Shown here: piece after piece, positions 8,107-18,021 of the stretch | Layout of the letters: every line of letters starts with the position of its first letter | Position numbering within the stretch: position 1 is the stretch's first letter | NCBI RefSeq assembly: GCF_024055725.1 | Contig: NZ_JAMXMX010000007.1 | Location: 186,001 to 250,000, forward strand | Direction: 5' to 3' | Length of the DNA stretch: 64,000 nt | Source of the DNA: Actinoallomurus spadix | Lineage (GTDB): Bacteria; Actinomycetota; Actinomycetes; Streptosporangiales; Streptosporangiaceae | Made by a program: the position numbers and the translations under genes | Notes under the pieces: model-generated | Databases searched by the model: none | The model's input: the letters and a program-made list of their open reading frames with translations, nothing else | What the model was told of the DNA's origin: nothing

Positions 8107-9432
8107 ATGGCCGTCGGCACGGGGTACCGGAACGGGCGCGCGAGGCGGCGCAGACGCCTCGCCGCCTCCATCGTGGCCGCGGCGCTGACGCTGGTCATCC
8201 TGCCCGGCGTGAAGTGGTCGCTGTCCTACCGCCCGGCCGTCGCGGGCTGCGGAGAACATCACGGCCTGGTCGTCGCCGCGGACGTCGACATCAGCCCCGA
8301 CTTCCAGCGGCGCGCCCTGATCGACCAGTGGAACAAGGAGCACCCCGGCACGCCGGCGACCTTCGTCGAGATAGCGCGGTCGACCGACGACGTGCGCAGC
8401 CAGCTCGCCGCGGCCCTCGGCTCGGGAAGCTGCGCCTACGACGTCGTCGTCGCCGACATCGCGTGGATCCCGGAGTACGTCCGGCGGGGTCTCCTCGCGC
8501 CGGTCGACAGCTCCCGGCTCGACGACCCGGGCGACTTCGTGCCGCAGACCCTGGAGACGGGCCGGTGGCGAGGGCGCCAGTACGCGGTCCCCTGGTACAC
8601 CGACGCCGGCCTGCTCTACGTCCGGCGCGGCGACCGGGCACCGAGCTCGTGGGACGACCTGCTCGGCCGGGGCTACGCGACCCAGCTGAAGGACTACGAG
8701 GGACTCACCGTCAACACGCTGGAGGTCATCTGGAACACCCAGCGGAGGGCGGTCCTCAGCGGCCCCATCGACAAGGTCGACGAGAGGACCGCCGCGATCG
8801 TACTGGCGGGGATCGACCGCCTGGCCACCGCGAACCCGGCCCTGGCCCGCTCCCGCTCGTACGAGGAGGACGGCTCCTTCGACGCCTTCGCCGACCACGC
8901 CACGGGACTCATGCGCAACTGGCCGTACGCCTTCCGGCAGCTCATCGCCGACCCGCGCGTCGGTGACGGGTTTCAGGTGACGACCCTCCCGGGAACGGGC
9001 GTCAGCGTCCTCGGCGGATGGGACCTCGCGGTCTCCGCCCACTCCAGGCACAAGGCGGACAGCCGCGCGCTCATCGACTTCCTCACCGGCACGGACGCCC
9101 AGCGCCGCATGTTCTCCTGCGGCGGCTTCACCCCGTCCCGTACCTCGGCCTTCGAAGGGGTGACGCCCTGCCCGGACCCGAAGTACCGGCCCGACGAGCT
9201 CCCGTCCCCGCAGCGGTTCAGCGAGTTCGCGAACACCCTCCAGGCCGCGCTCTACCATGCCCGCCTCCGCTCGGTCACCCCGTACTACGCGCAGTTCAGC
9301 GAGACCTTCCGCCGCTGCGTCCTGAAGGTCCTGGGCGCGCACGACCGGGTGCCCGGCGCACGCGCGCCAACTCCCCGTGAACTGGCCCACGCCCTCACCG
9401 CCGCCCTCAACGGCCGACAGGGCACCTGCTGA
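8107..9432 (+). CDS. Exported family-1-type extracellular solute-binding protein
   Basis: The 441-residue protein has a basic N-terminus and one hydrophobic segment (about 17-34) without a clear lipobox, so it is probably secreted or anchored by that segment. The body reads as a type-1 extracellular solute-binding protein: VVAADVDISPDFQRRALIDQWNK..., VVVADIAWIPEY, AVPWYTDAGLLYVR, FADHATGLMRNWPYAFR and VLGGWDLAVSAHS follow the order of maltose-binding-like proteins. It starts two bases after the VWA gene stop, in the same operon. No transporter subunits are encoded nearby, so it may be a partner of the VWA membrane protein rather than an import receptor. The ligand is unknown. Confidence 0.75.
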   Translation: MAVGTGYRNGRARRRRRLAASIVAAALTLVILPGVKWSLSYRPAVAGCGEHHGLVVAADVDISPDFQRRALIDQWNKEHPGTPATFVEIARSTDDVRSQLAAALGSGSCAYDVVVADIAWIPEYVRRGLLAPVDSSRLDDPGDFVPQTLETGRWRGRQYAVPWYTDAGLLYVRRGDRAPSSWDDLLGRGYATQLKDYEGLTVNTLEVIWNTQRRAVLSGPIDKVDERTAAIVLAGIDRLATANPALARSRSYEEDGSFDAFADHATGLMRNWPYAFRQLIADPRVGDGFQVTTLPGTGVSVLGGWDLAVSAHSRHKADSRALIDFLTGTDAQRRMFSCGGFTPSRTSAFEGVTPCPDPKYRPDELPSPQRFSEFANTLQAALYHARLRSVTPYYAQFSETFRRCVLKVLGAHDRVPGARAPTPRELAHALTAALNGRQGTC

Positions 9433-9491
9433 CCCGGCGGCAACTGCGTCGAAGTGATCGTGGTCGACGGGTGGTGGCCTTCGAACGGTGA

Positions 9492-9526
9492 GCGGCCCGG
9501 TGATCTCACAGAGATCGCCGGGCCGC
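9492..9526. terminator. Bidirectional hairpin terminator
   Basis: A 16-base stem (9492-9507 pairing with 9511-9526, one G-T wobble) with a 3-base loop separates the convergent solute-binding and M1 peptidase genes. There is no T-run, as is usual in high-GC actinomycetes. Confidence 0.75.
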
Positions 9527-9539
9527 GTCGTACGGGAGG

Positions 9540-10958
9540 TCAGAGGGCGGGCTTGCCCTCGCTGTAGACCCACGCCTGGAACAGCTTGTCCAGGTCCTCG
9601 TGGGTGAAGTGCTCGGTGAACGAGACGAACTGCGCCGTCGTGGCGTTGCCGTAGCGGTGCGCCGCCGGCCACGCCTTGATCAGCTGGAAGAACGCCTTGT
9701 CGCCGACGGCCTTGCGGATCTGGTGGATCGTCATCGCGGCCCGCGTGTAGGTCAGGTCGTCGAAGATGTGGTCACGGCCCGGGTCGGCGACCTTGCCGCT
9801 CCAGTCGGTGTCCGGGGAGTCGTACGCCTGGTCGAACAGCTGCTGCGCCGTCTGACCGCCGTGCTGCTCGCTGTAGAGCCACTCGGAGTAGGTCGCGAAG
9901 CCCTCGTTCAGCCAGATGTGCTTCCACTGCGCCGGGGTCACGGCGTCGCCGAACCACTGGTGCCCCAGCTCGTGGGCGAGCAGGCCCGCGCTCGGGATCG
10001 CGCCCGCCGACCGCCGGGCGTACACCGGACGGCCCTGCGTCTCCAGGGAGTAGCCGACGGCCGGGGCGAGCACGTCGATGCCGCCGACCGAGCCGAACGG
10101 GTAGCGGCCGTACAGCTTCTGCTCCCAGTCGATGATGTCGGCCGTGGCCCGGTTGAAGTCGTCGGAGGCCGTGGCGGACTTCACCGCGGCCGGGTCGACG
10201 GCGGTGATGTTGCGCAGGCCGCTCGGCGTGCGGGTGTCCTTGACGTCGAAGTGGCCGATCGCGACCATGACGAGCTCGCTCGCGGTCGGCTGCTTGTCCA
10301 CCCAGCGGAAGGTCGTGGTCGCCCCGTGCGTGCGGGTGCCGGCCGGCTCGCCGTTCGCCAGCACCTGCAGGCCCTTCGGCACCGTGATGGTGAAGTCGTA
10401 CGTGGCCTTGTCGGCGGTGCTGTCGTTGACGGGGTACCAGGTCGCCGAGCCGAACGGCTGGGACAGCGCCACCGCGCCGTCGTGCGTCTGGATCCAGCCG
10501 GAGATGCCGAGCGCCTTGTCGTTGATCATTTGCGGGACGCCGGAATACGTGACGTCCACCGTGAACGACCGGCCCTTGCGCAGGCCGTGCGGGGGAGTGA
10601 TCACGAGCTCCTGCGCGCCGGTGCGCTCGAACTTCGCGGTGTGCCCGTCGACCTTGACCTTGCCGACCTTCAGCGGACCGAGGAGGTCCAGGTCGAACCG
10701 GGAGAGGTTCTGCGTCGCGGTCGCGGAGATCCTGGCCTCGGCGTCGATCGCCTTCGTGCCGGCGTCGTACGCCAGGGACAGGCTGTAGTGCCGGGCGTCG
10801 TAACCGCCGTTGCCCATGTCGGGGAAGTACGGGTCGCCGGCGCCGGGCGCGCCGGGGGTGAACCCGGCCTTGGCCTGGGCGGCGGACAGGGGGGTGAGCA
10901 GACCGGCCGCCGCCACGATGGCGGCGATCGACAGAGCTCGTGGGGTAAGCCTTGCCAT
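9540..10958 (-). CDS. Secreted M1-family zinc metallopeptidase
   Basis: The 472-residue exported peptidase begins with a signal peptide (MARLTPRALSIAAIVAAAGL, cut after AQA near residue 28). The M1 zinc site is present: HELGHQWFGD supplies two His and the catalytic Glu, and the third ligand is the Glu of WLNEGFATY. An aminopeptidase-N-like beta-domain precedes it (the exopeptidase GAMEN motif is not evident). At ~470 residues it lacks the long C-terminal helical domain of full aminopeptidase N. Start ATG 10958 has GGAGAGG at the right spacing. It is a clear paralogue of the next gene upstream on the same strand, 97 bp away. Likely role: outer-surface peptide degradation. Confidence 0.9.
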   Translation of the reverse strand: MARLTPRALSIAAIVAAAGLLTPLSAAQAKAGFTPGAPGAGDPYFPDMGNGGYDARHYSLSLAYDAGTKAIDAEARISATATQNLSRFDLDLLGPLKVGKVKVDGHTAKFERTGAQELVITPPHGLRKGRSFTVDVTYSGVPQMINDKALGISGWIQTHDGAVALSQPFGSATWYPVNDSTADKATYDFTITVPKGLQVLANGEPAGTRTHGATTTFRWVDKQPTASELVMVAIGHFDVKDTRTPSGLRNITAVDPAAVKSATASDDFNRATADIIDWEQKLYGRYPFGSVGGIDVLAPAVGYSLETQGRPVYARRSAGAIPSAGLLAHELGHQWFGDAVTPAQWKHIWLNEGFATYSEWLYSEQHGGQTAQQLFDQAYDSPDTDWSGKVADPGRDHIFDDLTYTRAAMTIHQIRKAVGDKAFFQLIKAWPAAHRYGNATTAQFVSFTEHFTHEDLDKLFQAWVYSEGKPAL

Positions 10959-11023
10959 GCACCTCTCCAGTTGTCTTCGGTGGCGCCACGCCCGAGGCGT
11001 CACGCGGGACTCAGCATGCTCTC

Positions 11024-11040
11024 TGTGATCGCCGATCACA
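11024..11040. promoter_or_regulatory. Perfect 17-bp palindrome upstream of the first M1 gene
   Basis: TGTGATCG and CGATCACA flank a single central C, 66-82 bp before the ATG at 10958 (minus strand). It resembles a CRP site but has a 7-base spacer between TGTGA and TCACA, so another regulator is more likely. Confidence 0.45.
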
Positions 11041-11055
11041 AGGTACGACCGGCGG

Positions 11056-12480
11056 TCACCACGAGGTCGGGCGCTTCTTTCCGTACAGCCAGACCTGGAA
11101 GAACCTGCCGAGATCCTTGCCGGAGACCCGTTCGGCGAGCGCGATGAACTGACCGGTGGTGGCGTTGCCGTGGCGGTGCTCGCTCGTCCAGGCCCGCAGG
11201 ATCGCGAAGAACTTCGCGTCACCGACCTTCTGCCGCAGCGCGTGCAGCGTCATGCCGCCGCGTTCGTACACGGAGCGGCCGAACAGCTGCGCCCGGCCCG
11301 GCGCGGCCGGGGGGACCGTCCACAGGTCCGGGCTGCCGGTCTGGCGGTACCTCTGGTCGAACTGCGCCTGCACCGACGGGCCGGTGCCGCTCCGCTCGCC
11401 CCACAGCCACTCGGCGTACGTGGCGAAGCCCTCGTTGAGCCAGATGTCGCTCCAGTGGGTCACGGTGACGCTGTCCCCGAACCACTGGTGCGACAGCTCG
11501 TGCGCGATCGTCGTCGGGTCGGCGCCCATCGCGGGGCCGTACTCCGGCTTGGTCTGGGTCTCCAGCGCGAACCCCACCTGGAGGTTGTCGACGACCCCGC
11601 CGGCCGACGCGAACGGGTACGGGCCGAAGAGTTTCGCCCACGTGTCGACGACGCGTGCGGTCGTGTCGTACAGCTTGTCCGCCGTGGTGGTCGTGACGGT
11701 CGGGTCGACCGCGGCGTACACCGGGACGCCGCCGGGCGTACGGCCGGTGCGGACCTTGAAGCGCCCCACGTCCACCATCGCGAGGTAGGTCGCCATCGGG
11801 GCGTCCTCGCGCCAGCGGTAGGTCGTGGAGTTCCCGGTGGTGGCCGTCCCGGTCTGGATCCCGTTGGCGATCGCGGTGAGGCCGTGCGGCACGGTGAGCC
11901 GGAAGTCGAAGCTCGCCTTGTCCTCCGGGTGGTCGTTCGAGGGGAACCACGTGTGCGCCCCGCTCGGCTCGTCGCCGGTGAAGACGCCGTCCGAGGTGGA
12001 CAGCCAGCCGTACCGGCCCAGCACCGGATCGTCGATCTGCCGGGGAATCCCGGAGTACCGGACGCGTACGGCGAACCTTCCGCCGCGGGCGATCGGCGCG
12101 GCGGGAGTGACGGTGAGCTCGCTGTCCCTGCGGGTGTAGGAGGCCGTCCGGCCGTCGACCGTGACCTCGGACACGTTCAGCCCGGTGAGGTCCAGGTCGA
12201 AGCGGGTCAGCGGTCCCGTCGCGACCGCGGTCACGGTCGCGGTGCCGGCCAGTTCCGGTGTCGCCTTCGGCGTGATCCGCAGGTCCAGTGAGTAGTGCTG
12301 CACGTCGTAGCCGCCGTTGCCGTCACCGGGGACGTACGCGTCTCCGGCACTCACGGCGCCGACGGCCGGTGCCACCGAGGCGGCCGTCGGTGAGCGGGCG
12401 GAGCCCCCGTTGGACGAGCAGGCGGTGAGCACGCCGACGAGCAGCGCGCTCAGGGGGAGGCGGGGAGAGGGAAGGCTCAC
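11056..12480 (-). CDS. M1-family zinc metallopeptidase, lipoprotein form
   Basis: The 474-residue paralogue of the neighbouring peptidase carries a lipoprotein signal (LLVGVLTACSSNG; lipidated Cys near residue 21) instead of a cleavable signal, so it should be anchored to the outer face of the membrane. The zinc site is HELSHQWFGD with the downstream Glu in WLNEGFATY. I choose GTG 12480 so that the lipobox falls about 20 residues in; longer starts would put charged residues before the signal. It is followed 97 bp later by the secreted paralogue, indicating a tandem duplication in which one copy is tethered and one is released. Substrates are unknown. Confidence 0.88.
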   Translation of the reverse strand: MSLPSPRLPLSALLVGVLTACSSNGGSARSPTAASVAPAVGAVSAGDAYVPGDGNGGYDVQHYSLDLRITPKATPELAGTATVTAVATGPLTRFDLDLTGLNVSEVTVDGRTASYTRRDSELTVTPAAPIARGGRFAVRVRYSGIPRQIDDPVLGRYGWLSTSDGVFTGDEPSGAHTWFPSNDHPEDKASFDFRLTVPHGLTAIANGIQTGTATTGNSTTYRWREDAPMATYLAMVDVGRFKVRTGRTPGGVPVYAAVDPTVTTTTADKLYDTTARVVDTWAKLFGPYPFASAGGVVDNLQVGFALETQTKPEYGPAMGADPTTIAHELSHQWFGDSVTVTHWSDIWLNEGFATYAEWLWGERSGTGPSVQAQFDQRYRQTGSPDLWTVPPAAPGRAQLFGRSVYERGGMTLHALRQKVGDAKFFAILRAWTSEHRHGNATTGQFIALAERVSGKDLGRFFQVWLYGKKRPTSW

Positions 12481-12640
12481 CGCCCCAGCCTCGCCGCAAA
12501 ACGCGGATAAAGCGAACTCGCCGTTCTGCCCGATCCGGCCCACCACGGGGCGGAACCGGACCGGTCACCGCGATTCACCCAAAAAAGCTTTGCCCGCTTC
12601 TTACCGCAAATCTCCGGCGCGCGGCGCGAGTGATCGCCGA

Positions 12641-14414
<1,774 letters not shown>

Positions 14415-14423
14415 GCGCACACG

Positions 14424-14462
14424 CGTCATCGCCCGCACGCCAGGGGCGTACGGGCGATGACG
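14424..14462. terminator. Hairpin terminator after the Lrp gene
   Basis: Arms 14424-14435 and 14451-14462 are 12-bp perfect complements, with a nested ACGCC/GGCGT stem inside. It lies ten bases after the regulator's stop and 100 bases beyond the greA stop, so it may serve both strands. Confidence 0.7.
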
Positions 14463-14490
14463 TGGATGTCCGGGCGCCGGCGGCGCTCGG

Positions 14491-14575
14491 GTGGCTCAGA
14501 GACCGGGGCCGGTTCGAAGACCGGGCCGGTTCAGAGACCGGGTGGCTCGGAAGCCGGGTGGCTCAGGAGCCGACG
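14491..14575. repeat. GC-rich 16-18 bp tandem repeat at the greA 3' end
   Basis: Five degenerate copies of a unit built on AGACCGG followed by GTGGCTC or GCCGGTTC start at 14500, 14518, 14535, 14551 and 14567. The array reaches the last codons of greA. No protein or RNA role is visible. Confidence 0.5.
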
Positions 14576-15063
14576 TACGGCGTGGCGTCGAGGATCTCGA
14601 CCTCCATGCTCCGGCCGTTCGGCAGGTTGTACTTGGCCTTCTCGCCGACCTTCTTGCCGTTGATCGCGGCGCCGAGCGGGGACTTGGGGGAGTAGACGTC
14701 GATCGGGGCGCCGCTCTCCTCACGGGAGGCCAGCAGGAACGTGACCTCCTCGTCGTCGCCGACGAACTGCACGGTGACGGTCATTCCGGGACCGACCACG
14801 CCCTCGGTACGCGGCGCCTCACCCACCCGGGCGTTCTGCAGGATCTGCTGGAGCTGGAGGACGCGGCCCTCCTGCTTGCCCTGCTCCTCCTTGGCCGCGT
14901 GGTATCCGCCGTTCTCCCGCAGGTCCCCTTCTTCACGGGCGGCCTCGATCTTCTGTGCGATCGCGATCCGGCCCTCGCCCGTGAGGTAGTCCAGCTCGGC
15001 CTTGAGCCGGTCGTACGCCTCCTGGGTCAGCCAGGTGACGTTCTCATTGCGGGTCTCGGTCAC
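14563..15063 (-). CDS. greA: Transcription elongation factor GreA
   Basis: The 166-residue protein rescues backtracked RNA polymerase by stimulating transcript cleavage. The N-terminal coiled coil contains the conserved EAAREEGDLRENGGYHAAKEE tip with the acidic residues that coordinate the polymerase magnesium. The C-terminal half is the FKBP-like domain (SPLGAAINGKKVGEKAKY). Length is normal for actinobacterial GreA. Its neighbours, DUF4307 and mca, keep the order known from mycobacteria. A dyad at 15106-15134 lies in the promoter region. Confidence 0.95.
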   Translation of the reverse strand: MTETRNENVTWLTQEAYDRLKAELDYLTGEGRIAIAQKIEAAREEGDLRENGGYHAAKEEQGKQEGRVLQLQQILQNARVGEAPRTEGVVGPGMTVTVQFVGDDEEVTFLLASREESGAPIDVYSPKSPLGAAINGKKVGEKAKYNLPNGRSMEVEILDATPYVGS

Positions 15064-15105
15064 GGGTACTCCTCATCACACGAAGTGCGGCCGTTGAACT
15101 CTCTA

Positions 15106-15134
15106 GGCTACCGGCACTTGAACGTGCAGTAGCC
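15106..15134. promoter_or_regulatory. Dyad in the greA promoter or leader
   Basis: Nested arms GGCTAC/GTAGCC and GCAC/GTGC form a 29-base dyad 43-71 bp before the greA start. It could fold in the leader RNA or serve as an operator. Confidence 0.3.
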
Positions 15135-15195
15135 GAGCGACGAGAGCTTTATGCCGTTATGACGTTCATGTTTGTTCCCCAGTGGGGAGTCCTTT

Positions 15196-15570
15196 TTAAC
15201 CTACGCGGCAGTCGTTGACCGTCACGGATGTGGCCCGTGATGACGTCGGCAACTCCTGGTGCCGTTCCACACTGCCGGTGCCCGGGGGAACCGTCACCTC
15301 GGCCCGGCCGAGTTCGGAGTGGTCGGTGTCGTACGCCACGAGGGCGCAGCGCACGTCATCGCCCTTCGGCTTGCTGATCTGATAGTGCACGCGCACCGAA
15401 TGATCGGCCAGCTGGAAGGAGATGACCTCCGGTGTGATCCCCGGCCTGCCCTCCGAGAACCCGACGATGATCGCCCAGCCCACGGCGCAGATCGCCACCA
15501 GCACGCCGATGACCGCGTAGGCCACCTTGTTGCCCTTGCGGTCGGCGCTCGGTGCGGTCGCCGTGCTCAT
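15196..15570 (-). CDS. DUF4307 single-pass membrane protein
   Basis: The 124-residue protein has a short basic N-terminus, one transmembrane segment (about residues 17-39, [20 protein letters not shown]) and an outside domain ([26 protein letters not shown]...C...[13 protein letters not shown]) ending CRVG. This matches DUF4307, a conserved actinobacterial protein located between greA and mca, corresponding as I recall to M. tuberculosis Rv1081c. Two cysteines in the outer domain could form a disulfide. I start at ATG 15570; longer starts would give an arginine-rich leader unlike the family. Function unknown; co-location with mca hints at envelope or thiol biology. Confidence 0.8.
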   Translation of the reverse strand: MSTATAPSADRKGNKVAYAVIGVLVAICAVGWAIIVGFSEGRPGITPEVISFQLADHSVRVHYQISKPKGDDVRCALVAYDTDHSELGRAEVTVPPGTGSVERHQELPTSSRATSVTVNDCRVG

Positions 15571-15782
15571 CGGCGTCGCGGCGTGGCCGCACCCGGGATC
15601 GTGCCGAGGTCGAACACCGCATCCCTCCCTCGAGTGTCGGTGGGGCTCATTACGGTGGCCCCCACCGGGAATCTTCGTGCGGGGGGCCGGTGTTCTCCGG
15701 AAGAATCCACCTGACGGGGCGCCTCCGATCACCGGGGTCGCCCGCGCGACGACTACGACCTTACGCTGACGGGGAGCCTACG

Positions 15783-16679
15783 TTGTCCGAGAGACCGACC
15801 GGAACCGAGCCGTTGCGCCTGATGGCCGTCCACGCTCACCCGGACGACGAGTCCAGCAAGGGCGCCGCCACGATGGCGCGCTACTCCGCCGAGGGAGTCC
15901 AGGTCCTGGTCGTCACCTGCACGGGCGGTGAGCGCGGCGACATCCTCAACCCCGCGATGGACCGGCCCGAGATCAAGGCCGACCTCGCGGCGGTGCGCAT
16001 GGAGGAGATGGCCAAGGCCCGGGAGATCCTCGGCGTGGAGCAGCAGTGGCTGGGCTTCGTCGACTCCGGCCTGCCCGAGGGCGACCCGCTGCCGCCGCTC
16101 CCGGAGGGATGCTTCGGCCTGCAGCCGATCGAGGTCGCGAGTGAGCCGCTGGTGCGGGCGGTCCGGGAGTTCCGGCCGCACGTGATGCTGACCTACGACG
16201 ACAACGGCGGCTATCCCCACCCCGACCACATCATGTGCCACAAGGTCTCGGTCGAGGCCTTCGAGGCGGCGGGCGACCCCGACCGCTATCCCGGCACCGG
16301 GGAGCCGTGGCAGCCCCTCAAGCTCTACTACCACATGACCTTCCACCAGGAGCGGTTCCAGGCGGAGCACGCGGCGATGGTCGAGGCGGGCCTCGAGTCG
16401 CCCTACACCGAGATGCTCAAGCGCTGGCAGGACCGCCCGCTCCAGTGGGAGATCACCACGCGCGTTCCGTGCGCCGACCACTTCGACGTACGCGACCAGG
16501 CGCTCCTCGCGCACGCCACCCAGATCGACCCCAACGGGCCGTTCTTCGCCTGCCCGACGGAGCTCAAGAAGAAGGCGTGGCCGACCGAGGACTACCATTT
16601 GGCTCGTTCCCTGGTCGACACGGAGCTGCCGGAGGACGACCTGTTCGCCGGCATCCGGGAGAAGGTGTGCCTGTCATGA
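15783..16679 (+). CDS. mca: Mycothiol S-conjugate amidase
   Basis: The 298-residue zinc hydrolase cleaves mycothiol S-conjugates to glucosaminyl-inositol and a mercapturic acid, which is exported; this detoxifies electrophiles and antibiotics. The HPDDESSKG motif (His19 to Gly26) and PHPDHI (145-150) supply the metal and catalytic residues, and the C-terminal [12 protein letters not shown] segment is typical. Versus MshB the protein is closer to Mca, with LNPAMDRPE and [12 protein letters not shown] choose TTG 15783 with GGGAGC upstream; this gives [22 protein letters not shown], aligning with M. tuberculosis Mca. Its stop overlaps the next ATG. It marks the host as a mycothiol producer. Confidence 0.93.
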   Translation: MSERPTGTEPLRLMAVHAHPDDESSKGAATMARYSAEGVQVLVVTCTGGERGDILNPAMDRPEIKADLAAVRMEEMAKAREILGVEQQWLGFVDSGLPEGDPLPPLPEGCFGLQPIEVASEPLVRAVREFRPHVMLTYDDNGGYPHPDHIMCHKVSVEAFEAAGDPDRYPGTGEPWQPLKLYYHMTFHQERFQAEHAAMVEAGLESPYTEMLKRWQDRPLQWEITTRVPCADHFDVRDQALLAHATQIDPNGPFFACPTELKKKAWPTEDYHLARSLVDTELPEDDLFAGIREKVCLS

Positions 16680-16894
16680 TGTATCTCGCGGTCAACGAAG
16701 ACCAGGTCACCCCAGGGGTCGTGGCCTTCTTCATCGTCGCCGCGCTCGGCGTGACGCTCTTCTTCCTGATCCGTTCGATGAACCGGCACATCCGCCGCAT
16801 CGAGGCGCCCAGCGAGGACGAGCTCCGGCAGGCCGACTGGGAGCGCCGGCAGAAGGCCCAGGCCCGGCCGGACACGAAAGAGCCCAAGGCCTGA
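16676..16894 (+). CDS. Small single-pass membrane protein coupled to mca
   Basis: The 72-residue protein has one transmembrane segment (about 14-33, [20 protein letters not shown]) and a charged cytoplasmic tail rich in Arg, Glu and Lys. Its ATG overlaps the mca stop by four bases (an adjacent ATG at 16679 is an alternative start), so translation is coupled. In M. tuberculosis a small membrane protein (Rv1083) also follows mca, which supports this as a real, conserved gene. Function unknown. Confidence 0.8.
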   Translation: MMYLAVNEDQVTPGVVAFFIVAALGVTLFFLIRSMNRHIRRIEAPSEDELRQADWERRQKAQARPDTKEPKA

Positions 16895-16918
16895 CGCCGC
16901 ACCGGCGCCCCGAGGTCT

Positions 16919-17027
16919 GACGCGGATCGGTGCACGGCCGACGCGAGTCGGTGTACCGCCGACAGGGACGGCGTACGGCCGACCCGGACGGCGCACGGCC
17001 TGACGCGAGTGAGCGTGCGGCCGTGCG
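16919..17027. repeat. 20-21 bp GC-rich tandem repeat between convergent genes
   Basis: Five imperfect copies of a unit beginning GACGCGG/GACGCGA and ending in CGGCC or CCGCC start near 16919, 16940, 16961, 16981 and 17002. The array fills the gap between the small membrane protein and the PAP2 gene. Hairpins such as GCACGGCC/GGCCGTGC could terminate both genes. Confidence 0.55.
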
Positions 17028-17037
17028 CTCCGGTGTG

Positions 17038-17835
17038 TCAGGCCGAGGCCGGTACGCGGGGGACCGTGGACCGGTCGCGGAGCCGGTCGGTCGCACCGGC
17101 CAGCCCGGCTCCGACGGCGATCACGGTCAGCCCGGCGACCGCGTCGAGGACGTAGTGGTTGCCCGTCCCGATGACGACGGCGAAGATGAAGACCGGGTAG
17201 GCCACGGCGAGGAACCGCAGCAGCCGTCGGGTGGTGTTGCGCGCGACCTGCCACCCGCACCACGCCGCCCAGCCCACGTGCAGAGACGGCATCGCGGCGA
17301 ACTCGTTCGTCAGACCGCCCAGCCCCTTCGGCGCACTGGCGTCCCCGGACCACCAGCCCCACTCGTGATACTTCGCGAGCGTGTCGACGAAGCCCGGCAG
17401 CATCCGCGGCGGGGCGGTCGGGAACAGCGTGAACCCCACCAGCCCGAGCAGGGTCGCGGCGACCAGCGTCGTACGGGCCCGCGCGTACTGCGCGGGACGC
17501 CTCTTCCACAGCCACACCAGCACGATCGGCGTGACGGCGTAGTGCAGCGCCGCGTAGGCGTACGACATCGTGACGCCGAGGACCGGCACGGCGGAGACGG
17601 CGTGGTTGACCTCCCGCTCGTGGGCGAGGTGCAGGGTCCGCTCGAGACCGACGAGGTGATGCGCGTCCGCGAACGCCTGCCCGTGACCCGCGGCCACCAG
17701 CATGCGCACGCCGTCGTACATCAGGTACACGACGAGAAGGAGGAGCACCTCCGGCCACCAGCGGGCACGGGATTCCGCGGACGCCCTGGTTACCACCGGG
17801 GGCGGCGCCGTGTACGCCTGGGGAACTTTGGTCAC
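17038..17835 (-). CDS. PAP2-superfamily membrane phosphatase/transferase
   Basis: The 265-residue membrane protein has about six hydrophobic segments and the PAP2 catalytic motifs: FPTAPPRM (138-145), MPSLHVGWA (182-190) and GTGNHYVLDAVAG (223-235). The NHY..D form and the spacing are like the Aur1/inositolphosphotransferase branch common in actinobacteria, so the substrate may be a lipid phosphate or phosphatidylinositol-type lipid. GTG 17835 sits about ten bases after GGAGGGGG; the TTG codon just before it is an alternative. It is convergent with the mca operon and divergent from the response-regulator gene. Confidence 0.85.
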   Translation of the reverse strand: MTKVPQAYTAPPPVVTRASAESRARWWPEVLLLLVVYLMYDGVRMLVAAGHGQAFADAHHLVGLERTLHLAHEREVNHAVSAVPVLGVTMSYAYAALHYAVTPIVLVWLWKRRPAQYARARTTLVAATLLGLVGFTLFPTAPPRMLPGFVDTLAKYHEWGWWSGDASAPKGLGGLTNEFAAMPSLHVGWAAWCGWQVARNTTRRLLRFLAVAYPVFIFAVVIGTGNHYVLDAVAGLTVIAVGAGLAGATDRLRDRSTVPRVPASA

Positions 17836-17972
17836 CAACGCGGGACCCCCTCCGCCGTCGTGCCTCTGTCCGAGGCATGTCCGTACCCTCCTGCACCGGT
17901 GTTATGTGTAACGTGCATCTACCTGGTTCATTCCCGATGCCCAGGCCCCGCGTGGCCTCTCCCGAGCAGGCT

Positions 17973-18000
17973 CTCAGGGCACGTTCAGGTAGCACTCAAC
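17973..18000 (+). promoter_or_regulatory. Triple 11-bp direct repeat upstream of the response regulator
   Basis: CTCAGG (17973), TTCAGG (17984) and CTCAAC (17995) recur at exact 11-bp steps, ending 21 bp before the GTG start. Tandem half-sites at 11 bp are the usual target of OmpR/PhoB-family regulators. The same pattern precedes the HtrA gene downstream, so autoregulation is likely. Confidence 0.6.
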
Positions 18001-18021
18001 TCCGCAGGTCACTATGGAGGG

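Noticed and set aside
16930-18021. N-terminal extension of the response regulator through the PAP2 region
   Set aside because: The extra ~360 residues are antisense to the PAP2 gene and low-complexity; the receiver domain begins right after GTG 18022.
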